6,193 nucleotides of DNA, taken from the NCBI GenBank assembly GCA_900763175.1, contig CAAFJI010000293.1, positions 1 through 6,193 on the forward strand, given 5' to 3'. The stretch comes from Lachnospiraceae bacterium (lineage in GTDB: Bacteria > Bacillota > Clostridia > Lachnospirales > Lachnospiraceae). The notes under the pieces were generated by a model. The model had not been told where the DNA came from, did no database searches, and was given only the letters and a program-made list of their open reading frames with translations. Positions within the stretch are counted from its first letter, which is position 1, and each line of letters starts with the position of its first letter. The translations under genes and the position numbers were made by a program. Below are positions 1-5,201 of the stretch, one piece after another.

Positions 1-32
1 TTCAGTCGATTGTCAACAGTTATTTTGAATTA

Positions 33-65
33 TCTGAAATCTTATTTATTATTCAGTATTTCAGA
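33..65 (-). repeat. Short AT-rich inverted repeat downstream of the dyad promoter
   Basis: TCTGAAAT (33-40) and ATTTCAGA (58-65) are perfect 8-base inverted arms around a 17-base AT-rich loop. If the promoter at 91-119 is active, this lies about 20-50 bases into its transcript and could form a weak hairpin in the leader. It has no following run of T, so it is not a normal terminator. It overlaps the end of the small reading frame that follows radA. Chance is a real possibility in such AT-rich sequence. Confidence 0.25.
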
Positions 66-209
66 AGCAATTCCTTGCGACAGCTTGTTTACTATACCAC
101 TGCCGCAAGGAAACGTCAAGCACTTTTTACAAATATTTTCACCTTTTTCATGTACAAAATTCCAACCAAGCAAACAAATCGAATTACCAGACTTTCCACA
201 GATCATCAT
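42..209 (-). CDS. Possible 55-residue cysteine-containing small protein directly after radA
   Basis: An open frame of 55 codons starts at ATG 209-207, one base after the radA stop codon (a second in-frame ATG follows immediately), and ends at TAA 44-42. The product has five cysteines (residues 4, 12, 27, 30 and 35), with a CxxC pair inside ICKKCLTFPCGSG that could bind metal or form a disulfide. It has no signal peptide or clear membrane segment. Upstream there is only a weak GAGAAA-like ribosome binding site inside the radA end, so it would depend on coupling to radA translation. Against it, residues about 31-47 are simply the translation of a good -35/-10 promoter and its dyad, which makes a chance frame likely. 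I do not recognise a family. It is listed because position and cysteine spacing are suggestive, not because expression is shown. Confidence 0.25.
   Translation of the reverse strand: MMICGKSGNSICLLGWNFVHEKGENICKKCLTFPCGSGIVNKLSQGIASEILNNK
71..112. repeat. Dyad with 13-base arms centred on a -10 box (candidate operator)
   Basis: TTCCTTGCGACAG (71-83) and CTGCCGCAAGGAA (100-112) are inverted copies matching at 12 of 13 positions; read as minus-strand RNA the single difference is a G-U pair. The 16-base centre (84-99) contains the -10 box of the promoter at 91-119. One arm therefore fills most of the -35/-10 spacer and the other begins at about the expected start of transcription. This is the layout expected of a repressor operator. 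No T run follows on either strand, so it is not a standard terminator. A mobile palindromic repeat is the main alternative. The match is seen directly; the regulatory role is inferred. Confidence 0.6.
91..119 (-). promoter_or_regulatory. Sigma-A-type promoter downstream of radA
   Basis: On the minus strand, TTGACG (119-114, five of six to consensus) is followed by a 17-base spacer (113-97) and TATAGT (96-91, five of six), with an extended -10 TG one base before it. Transcription would start near position 84 and run leftward out of the window, so the target gene is not seen and its leader would be over 80 bases. The promoter lies about 95-120 bases after the radA stop, which suggests that radA and the next gene are separate units. 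The dyad at 71-112 covers the -10 box and suggests control by a DNA-binding protein. Confidence 0.6.
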
Positions 210-210
210 T

Positions 211-1587
211 TTAATTTCTCATAATATATCGAATAGCATCTTGTATTTGCCGCACATATACCAGACTAATGCCCTCTGCATTTTCAACGGAGCTTCTGCA
301 CACCTCCGGCAGGATAACTGTATCGAATCCCAGTTTTTTCGCCTCCTGAACCCTCTGCCCTGCCATGCTCACTGCACGTACTTCGCCGCTAAGACCAATT
401 TCTCCAAAGGCCATCAGCTTATCTGGGATTACAATGTCTTTCATGCTGGATGCGATTGCCAGACAGATTCCCAGATCAATAGCAGGTTCTGTCATTTTCA
501 TTCCGCCGGCAATATTTACATAGGCGTCTGAAGAGGCTAGGCGAAGACCTACCTTTTTCTCCAGCACAGCCATCAGAAGATTCACTCTGTTAAAATCAGT
601 TCCTACAGCCGTTCGCCTTGGAATTCCGAAATTGCTTTCACAGACAAGAGCCTGTATTTCCACAAGGATAGGTCTTGTTCCCTCCATGGAACATGCAACT
701 ACACAGCCAGAAGCGTTTTCCGGACGTCCCTCCAGCAAATACTCGGAAGGATTGGATACTTCCTCCAGACCTGACTGCTGCATTTCAAATACACCAATCT
801 CATTTGTGGAGCCAAAACGATTCTTCACAGCACGCAGAATACGATAGGATGCGTGTCTGTCTCCTTCAAAATACAATACCGTATCCACCATATGTTCTAA
901 TACCCTGGGACCTGCCACATTTCCCTCTTTGGTCACATGACCTACAATAAAAATAGTGATTCCCAGACCTTTTGCAATCTGCATTAGCACATTTGTAGAT
1001 TCTCTTACCTGAGAAACACTTCCTGGTGCAGAACCAATTTCCTCGTCAAACATAGTCTGTATAGAATCGATAATTGCCACATCTGGCTTCTTCCTCTCCA
1101 TCACTTCCCGAACCGCAGCCAAATTTGTCTCGCACAAAAGCTGCAGATTCTCCGTGAAGGTTCCGATACGGTTGGCACGAAGCTTGATCTGGCGAAGGGA
1201 TTCCTCCCCTGAAATATACAGCACAGAGCATCCCATTTCTGCCAGATTTCTGCATACCTGCAAAAGAAGGGTGGATTTTCCAATACCTGGATCACCACCC
1301 ACCAAAACCAGAGAGCCGGGGACAATTCCTCCCCCCAGCACTCTGTCAAATTCCCCTATCTTCGTCGTCTGCCTTTCATCCTCTTTCAGGCTGATATTCT
1401 TCAGGATTACAGGCTCTGACTGCTGCCGCACATCAGCTCTGCCAGCTCCTGTGGTTTTCTTCACTACCGAAACAGGCTCTTCCACAAAGGAATTCCATGC
1501 CTTGCAGCCAGGACACTGTCCCATCCACTTGGCAGATTCATAACCACACTCCTGGCAAAAATATACCATTTTTTTATTTTTTAGCAT
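211..1587 (-). CDS. radA: RadA/Sms DNA repair ATPase (branch-migration helicase)
   Basis: RadA (Sms) is a RecA-like hexameric ATPase that promotes branch migration of recombination intermediates in the cytoplasm, with RecA, in repair and transformation. The 458 residues match the family's usual length and order. An N-terminal zinc finger has C11-x2-C14 and C25-x2-C28, followed by the WMGQCPGC signature. A RecA-like core carries Walker A GGDPGIGKST (97-106, K104) and a Walker B strand ending at D174 (AIIDS). The RadA signature KNRFGS is at 255-260. A Lon-protease-like, non-proteolytic C-terminal domain covers roughly 285-455. ATG 1587 is preferred over the in-frame ATG at 1569 because family members start a few residues before the zinc finger. 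That start overlaps the preceding gene's stop by 7 bases (ATGCTAA) with no clear ribosome binding site, so translation is probably coupled. No terminator was seen after it. The gene looks intact. Confidence 0.97.
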   Translation of the reverse strand: MLKNKKMVYFCQECGYESAKWMGQCPGCKAWNSFVEEPVSVVKKTTGAGRADVRQQSEPVILKNISLKEDERQTTKIGEFDRVLGGGIVPGSLVLVGGDPGIGKSTLLLQVCRNLAEMGCSVLYISGEESLRQIKLRANRIGTFTENLQLLCETNLAAVREVMERKKPDVAIIDSIQTMFDEEIGSAPGSVSQVRESTNVLMQIAKGLGITIFIVGHVTKEGNVAGPRVLEHMVDTVLYFEGDRHASYRILRAVKNRFGSTNEIGVFEMQQSGLEEVSNPSEYLLEGRPENASGCVVACSMEGTRPILVEIQALVCESNFGIPRRTAVGTDFNRVNLLMAVLEKKVGLRLASSDAYVNIAGGMKMTEPAIDLGICLAIASSMKDIVIPDKLMAFGEIGLSGEVRAVSMAGQRVQEAKKLGFDTVILPEVCRSSVENAEGISLVYVRQIQDAIRYIMRN

Positions 1588-1994
1588 TTTACAATTTTTA
1601 CATCAACTGCAGAACCGTTTCCAAGTTCTACGCTAAAAGAAAGCTTACCGCCCAGATTTGTCTCCATTTTACCGGTACTCGCTCCATCAAGATATACCTC
1701 ATATTCAGCTTCTGCTTCCAGTTCCACTGTGATCTGTGCATCCTCCGGACCTTCCACACGAAAGCTCATCTGGCTTCCATCCTGTGCAAGATTAAAAACT
1801 GCAGTACCTGGTACGGATTCATATACGAACATTCCATTGCGTTCCAGCTTGGTAATCTCTTTAAATGTCTTTACTTTATACATATCTCCCTGATGCTGAT
1901 AATCAGAAACCTTTGATTTTTGATTTTTCTCGTAATCGCCAAAGCTGATAGTACCATTTTCCTCTGTACGGATCAGTTCTTTTACTACTGCCAT
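1581..1994 (-). CDS. Conserved small protein of unknown function (family often named 'endosialidase')
   Basis: This 137-residue protein resembles a family I recall from Lachnospiraceae that databases label 'endosialidase'. That name looks inherited without support: phage endosialidases are many times longer, and no catalytic domain, signal peptide or membrane segment is visible here. The N-terminal half has a motif-like stretch (NGTISFGDY, 13-21) and YKVKTFKEITKLERNG (39-54). The rest (about 55-135) is mostly alternating hydrophobic and charged residues typical of beta strands, including EYEVYLDG (97-104) and LGGKLSFSVELG (114-125). It ends in a cysteine. The protein is acidic in its middle and is probably a cytosolic beta-sandwich. 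A strong AGGGAGGA site lies 8 bases before the ATG. Its stop overlaps the radA start, so the two are made from one message. A role linked to RadA or ClpC is possible but unproven. Confidence 0.85.
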   Translation of the reverse strand: MAVVKELIRTEENGTISFGDYEKNQKSKVSDYQHQGDMYKVKTFKEITKLERNGMFVYESVPGTAVFNLAQDGSQMSFRVEGPEDAQITVELEAEAEYEVYLDGASTGKMETNLGGKLSFSVELGNGSAVDVKIVKC

Positions 1995-2002
1995 GATGCT
2001 TG

Positions 2003-2010
2003 TCCTCCCT
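2003..2010 (-). promoter_or_regulatory. Strong ribosome binding site of the small beta-rich protein gene
   Basis: AGGGAGGA on the minus strand lies 8 bases before ATG 1994. It fixes that start and contrasts with radA downstream, which has no comparable site and probably relies on coupling. Confidence 0.8.
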
Positions 2011-2029
2011 AAGACTCTTTCGTTATCTT

Positions 2030-2077
2030 TCCGGCTGTCTGTGTGCCGGATTCTTCGTCAGAACTTCCTGTCTGACG
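2030..2077 (-). promoter_or_regulatory. Leader with two tandem hairpins
   Basis: Between the promoter and the ribosome binding site, the minus-strand transcript can fold two small stems. The first pairs CGTCAGA with TCTGACG (2077-2071 with 2062-2056, 7 base pairs, 8-base loop). The second pairs TCCGGC with GCCGGA (2050-2045 with 2035-2030, 6 base pairs, 9-base loop). The 7-mer CAGACAG occurs in both, 33 bases apart. Neither stem is followed by a T run, so they are not terminators. The second ends about 20 bases before the ribosome binding site. They may protect the 5' end of the message or bind a regulator. I recognise no known riboswitch. Confidence 0.5.
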
Positions 2078-2085
2078 TTGTAGAC

Positions 2086-2115
2086 ATTATATAATAAAAC
2101 TAATTTCTTTGCCAG
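2086..2115 (-). promoter_or_regulatory. Promoter for the small protein gene and radA
   Basis: A perfect TATAAT (2091-2086) is preceded, at an 18-base spacing, by CTGGCA (2115-2110), which matches four of six -35 positions. The spacer is AT-rich. The predicted start near 2079 gives a leader of about 85 bases. With no terminator visible after clpC, the downstream pair could be made both from this promoter and by read-through from clpC. Confidence 0.6.
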
Positions 2116-2191
2116 TACCTTACACAAATTTATAAGTTTTTTAGAATTTTGACCATTCCTGTTTATTTGTGACAAAACGAGCAGAACTTTT

Positions 2192-4666
2192 TTATCCCTC
2201 TGCCTTATTCTTCACCACAAATCGGATTTCTTTATTCCTGCACTGGACTTGAACAGTGTCTCCTCTCTTGATTTTTCCTTCCAGGAGTTCATTTGCCAGC
2301 TTGTCCTCTATCTTTGACTGAATTGCCCTGCGAATGGGTCTTGCGCCATATTTGGCGTCGAAACCGGCTTCTGCCAGATACTCAATTGCAGAATTCGTCA
2401 CCTTCAACTGGATTTCCAATTGCTCCTGACATCTGTTTTCCAGTGATTTCAACAGAAGAGCCACGATTTTCTTGATTTCCTCTTTGTTCAGGGTGTGAAA
2501 TACCATAATTTCATCAATACGATTAAGGAATTCCGGTTTAAAAAGCCGGCGCACCTCCTCCATAACTCCACCCTTCATTTTCTCATAATCCTTTTTCTCA
2601 TCCTTCACAGAGATAAAACCAAGCTGTTTCGGTTCTACGATTGCCTGAGCACCGGCATTGGAAGTCATGATAATGATGGTCTGCTTAAAATCCACTTTTC
2701 TTCCATGGGCATCTGTAATATGTCCGTCATCCAGTACCTGAAGAAGGATGTTAAATACATCAGGATGTGCCTTTTCGATTTCATCAAAAAGGATGACACT
2801 ATAAGGATTTCTGCGCACTTTTTCACTAAGCTGTCCGCCTTCCTCATAGCCAACATAGCCTGGAGGGGAACCGATTAGTTTTGATACACTGTGTTTCTCC
2901 ATATATTCAGACATATCAACCCGTATCATTGCCTGTTCACTTCCGAAAACTGCATAAGCAAGAGCCTTGGAAAGCTCTGTTTTTCCTACTCCGGTAGGTC
3001 CCAGGAATAAGAAAGAACCGATAGGACGATTCGGGTCCTTCAGTCCTACTCTGCCTCGTTTCACAGCCTGGGACACTGCGTGGACCGCTTCCATCTGGCC
3101 GATTACCCGCTTATGAAGCTCCTTTTCAAGCTGTGCAAGGCGTCTGGTCTCCCCTTCTGTAAGACGCTGTACCGGAATTTTCGTCCAGTCAGAAACCACA
3201 TCTGCAACTGCTTTTTCATCAACCTTATCCGGATTTCTTCTATTTTTCTTCTTTTCTTTCTTATGAAGCTTCTCCTGTTCCTCTTCCAGCTTCCGTTGTT
3301 TCTCCTGACACATTCTAGCCAGATCCAGATTTCCAGATTTGATTGCTTCCTCTTTTTCTTCCTGTATTTTCCGAATCTCCTCTCCAAGCTCATCTAGCCC
3401 GGAGGCTGCCTGGTATCCAAGAAGCTGTACTTTTGCTGAAGCCTCATCAATAAGGTCAATGGCCTTATCCGGCAGGAAGCGATCATTGATATACCTTACT
3501 GACATTTTCACAGCAGCTTCCAACGCCTCATCTGTAATCTCTACTTTGTGGTGCTTCTCATAGTAAGGCCGAAGTCCCTTCAGGATTTCTACCGTCTCTT
3601 CTTCTGAAGGTTCTTCCACGGTAACAGGCTGGAAACGTCTTTCCAGTGCGGCATCTTTCTCAATATATTTCCTGTATTCTTCCAAAGTGGTTGCTCCAAT
3701 AATCTGGATTTCTCCTCTGGAGAGAGATGGCTTCAAAATATTGGAAGCATCCAGTGCCCCTTCTGCTCCTCCTGCTCCAATGATCGTATGAAGCTCATCA
3801 ATAAATAGAAGAATTCCCTGATTGTCACGCACCTCATTGACAACATTACGGATACGCTCTTCAAATTCTCCTCTGTATTTACTTCCAGCCACCATTCCCG
3901 ACAGATCCAGAACTACAAGACGTTTACCCCGGATTGTCTCCGGAACCATTCCCGCAAGAATTCTCTGTGCCAGTCCCTCTGCTATGGCCGTTTTTCCAAC
4001 CCCTGGTTCGCCAACCAGACAAGGATTGTTTTTGGTTCTCCTGCTAAGAATCTGAATAAGACGGCTGATCTCTTTTTCTCTTCCAATCACAGGATCCAGT
4101 TTTCCCTCTGCTGCCATCTGCGTCAGATCACGGCTGTACAGGTCCAGAACAGGGGTGGCTCCTTTGCTGGAATTCTGCATTGCCCTGGCAGCCTGAAATT
4201 CTTCCTGGATAGACTCATTGTCATAACCCATTGCCCCCAGAACCGTTGCATAAAGCTTCTGAATATTCACACCCATTGTATACAAAAGTCTGGTTCCCAC
4301 ACAGTCCGTTTCACGAAGCATTGCAAGAAGCAGGTGCTCTGTTCCAGCTTTCTCCTGGCCCATATTTTCAGCTTCTTCCACCGCACTTTCCAGCACCTTT
4401 TCCGTTCTTGGACTGTACGCTGGGGTTCCCTTATTTTCTTTCAGATTCGTATGATTCTGAGGCGTAACCAATTTGTCGATCAGCTCAACCAGCTTTTGGC
4501 CGTCTATTTGAAATTCCTCCAGAGCTCTTCCAGCTGTTCCTTCTGTCTCACTGAGAAGTCCCAGGAGAAGATGTTCTGTGCCGATATATCCCAGTTCAAA
4601 TCTGGAAGCTGCTGTTTTCGCCAAATTTAAGGCAGTTTGTGCCTGTTTGGTGAATCTATTTTGCAT
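2192..4666 (-). CDS. clpC: ClpC, AAA+ unfoldase subunit of the ClpCP protease
   Basis: ClpC unfolds substrates by ATP hydrolysis and threads them into the ClpP peptidase; it acts in protein quality control and regulated proteolysis in the cytoplasm. The 824 residues show two Clp N-repeats (about 4-145). AAA+ domain 1 has Walker A GEPGVGKT (219-226), Walker B FIDE (288-291), pore loop KYRGEFE (263-269) and R343/R344. A short UVR-like coiled middle region (about 425-475) is followed by a very basic stretch. AAA+ domain 2 has Walker A GPTGVGKT (556-563), Walker B LFDE (626-629), pore loop GYVG (603-606), sensor-1 N670, R716 and sensor-2 GARPIRR (774-780). The ClpP-docking tripeptide LGF is at 682-684. 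Docking loop, short middle region and length rule out ClpB. E31 and E110 match the phosphoarginine-pocket glutamates of Bacillus ClpC. GGAGGA lies 10 bases before the ATG. No CtsR boxes are seen. Confidence 0.97.
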   Translation of the reverse strand: MQNRFTKQAQTALNLAKTAASRFELGYIGTEHLLLGLLSETEGTAGRALEEFQIDGQKLVELIDKLVTPQNHTNLKENKGTPAYSPRTEKVLESAVEEAENMGQEKAGTEHLLLAMLRETDCVGTRLLYTMGVNIQKLYATVLGAMGYDNESIQEEFQAARAMQNSSKGATPVLDLYSRDLTQMAAEGKLDPVIGREKEISRLIQILSRRTKNNPCLVGEPGVGKTAIAEGLAQRILAGMVPETIRGKRLVVLDLSGMVAGSKYRGEFEERIRNVVNEVRDNQGILLFIDELHTIIGAGGAEGALDASNILKPSLSRGEIQIIGATTLEEYRKYIEKDAALERRFQPVTVEEPSEEETVEILKGLRPYYEKHHKVEITDEALEAAVKMSVRYINDRFLPDKAIDLIDEASAKVQLLGYQAASGLDELGEEIRKIQEEKEEAIKSGNLDLARMCQEKQRKLEEEQEKLHKKEKKKNRRNPDKVDEKAVADVVSDWTKIPVQRLTEGETRRLAQLEKELHKRVIGQMEAVHAVSQAVKRGRVGLKDPNRPIGSFLFLGPTGVGKTELSKALAYAVFGSEQAMIRVDMSEYMEKHSVSKLIGSPPGYVGYEEGGQLSEKVRRNPYSVILFDEIEKAHPDVFNILLQVLDDGHITDAHGRKVDFKQTIIIMTSNAGAQAIVEPKQLGFISVKDEKKDYEKMKGGVMEEVRRLFKPEFLNRIDEIMVFHTLNKEEIKKIVALLLKSLENRCQEQLEIQLKVTNSAIEYLAEAGFDAKYGARPIRRAIQSKIEDKLANELLEGKIKRGDTVQVQCRNKEIRFVVKNKAEG

Positions 4667-4676
4667 TGATTTTTAT

Positions 4677-4685
4677 TCCTCCTTA
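4677..4685 (-). promoter_or_regulatory. clpC ribosome binding site abutting the gntR stop codon
   Basis: The minus-strand sequence TAAGGAGGA joins the gntR stop (4685-4683) directly to the clpC ribosome binding site (4682-4677), 10 bases before the clpC ATG. Ribosomes finishing gntR therefore uncover or reload at clpC, which argues for one message and coupled output of the two genes. Confidence 0.8.
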
Positions 4686-5054
4686 CTGCCCGTATTCGTC
4701 CAAAATCTCATCAATCAGATTGTGAACTTCCTCCCTGGTCACCTTGTTGCAGCATCCTCGCGCAAGAGCGACCCGAAGATTCTGTTTCATTTCTTCCATT
4801 GCTCTTATTTTGTCCACATCCAGACAAATTACTGCACCTTTTCTTCTGTCAATAGAAACAAAGCCCTCCTGGCGCAGTAAAGAATAAGCTTTGTTTACAG
4901 TATGCATATTTATTCCAATGGTATCCGCCAGCTGCCTGACAGATGGAAGGGGATCCCCTTCCTGCAGTGCGGATGTGGCAATTCCCATAATAATCTGATT
5001 CATTAACTGGGTATAGATTGCTTCATCACTTTGGAAATCAATTTCTATTACCAT
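4683..5054 (-). CDS. GntR-family transcriptional regulator, short YtrA-like type
   Basis: This 123-residue protein has the GntR winged helix in its N-terminal half: IYTQLMNQIIMGIATSAL (13-30), then LPSVRQLADTIGINMHTVNKAYSLLRQEGFV (36-66), where the recognition helix is about 49-61, and a wing near 67-76. The C-terminal part (about 80-123) is a short helical segment, as in the YtrA subfamily, too small for a FadR-, HutC- or MocR-type effector domain. YtrA-like proteins are usually dimeric repressors, often of nearby transporter genes and of themselves; no transporter is present here. Instead it directly precedes clpC with the stop codon touching the clpC ribosome binding site, the place held by CtsR in Bacillus. 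A GGGAG site 6 bases before ATG 5054 supports the start. It probably controls its own operon and thus clpC; the inducing signal is unknown. GC at 101-102 is a CC pair of no assigned role. Confidence 0.9.
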   Translation of the reverse strand: MVIEIDFQSDEAIYTQLMNQIIMGIATSALQEGDPLPSVRQLADTIGINMHTVNKAYSLLRQEGFVSIDRRKGAVICLDVDKIRAMEEMKQNLRVALARGCCNKVTREEVHNLIDEILDEYGQ

Positions 5055-5107
5055 CTTTCTCTCCCTGTATCCATTAGTGCAGCAAAGGCTCCACCATATA
5101 TCCGCTG
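5055..5107 (-). promoter_or_regulatory. Short gntR-clpC upstream region without a clear promoter
   Basis: Only 53 bases separate the terminator of the preceding gene from gntR. I find no convincing -35/-10 pair, no CtsR-type GGTCAAA heptad repeats and no CIRCE element. CCTTTGCT occurs on the minus strand at 5118-5111 (terminator arm) and again at 5088-5081, 30 bases apart, a possible binding-site pair for a dimeric regulator. TATATG (5099-5094) is the best -10-like sequence but lacks a partner. The promoter may overlap the terminator or lie upstream of it. Confidence 0.3.
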
Positions 5108-5148
5108 AAAAGCAAAGGGACCGGAGTTTTAAGCTCCGGCCTCTTTGC
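5108..5148 (-). terminator. Intrinsic terminator of the SseB-domain gene
   Basis: On the minus strand, a 15-base arm (5148-5134, GCAAAGAGGCCGGAG) pairs with 5126-5112 (CTCCGGTCCCTTTGC) with one A-C mismatch and one G-U pair, around a 7-base loop, followed by TTTT (5111-5108). The stem is GC-rich at its top. It lies about 55 bases after the stop codon at 5202. On the plus strand the same stem is followed by AGCTTTT, so weak activity in that direction is possible. It separates the SseB-domain gene from gntR-clpC. Confidence 0.9.
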
Positions 5149-5201
5149 AGCTTTTATAAATTCAAAATCATTTTCTCTGGAAACTGTCTTATCTGACCCA
5201 G

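Noticed and set aside
71..112. Intrinsic terminator for radA
   Set aside because: The stem is good, but no T run follows on the minus strand (TTGCTTCTG follows). The loop holds a -10 box instead.
10..531. 173-codon open frame on the plus strand
   Set aside because: It overlaps the radA 3' end in antisense and the promoter region. It has no family features, and the coding signal belongs to radA.
211..1994. Mobile element or phage cargo suggested by the name 'endosialidase'
   Set aside because: No integrase, transposase, tail gene or direct-repeat boundary is nearby. The protein is too small for a phage endosialidase and is embedded in a housekeeping operon.
2166..2176. TTTGTgACAAA palindrome just after clpC, as a CRP/FNR-like site
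   Set aside because: It has only 5-base arms in AT-rich sequence, lies about 50 bases upstream of the -35 box, and no regulator context supports it.
2120..2191. Terminator after clpC
   Set aside because: Only very weak stems of about 5 bases, followed by A rather than T on the minus strand, were found. Read-through into the next gene cannot be excluded.
2192..4666. ClpB instead of ClpC
   Set aside because: The middle region is short and UVR-like rather than the long ClpB coiled coil, and an LGF ClpP-docking tripeptide is present at 682-684, which ClpB lacks.
5055..5201. CtsR boxes or a CIRCE element before gntR-clpC
   Set aside because: No tandem GGTCAAA-like heptads and no TTAGCACTC/GAGTGCTAA pair were found by eye on either strand. 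GCACTAA near 5073-5080 is only a partial look-alike.
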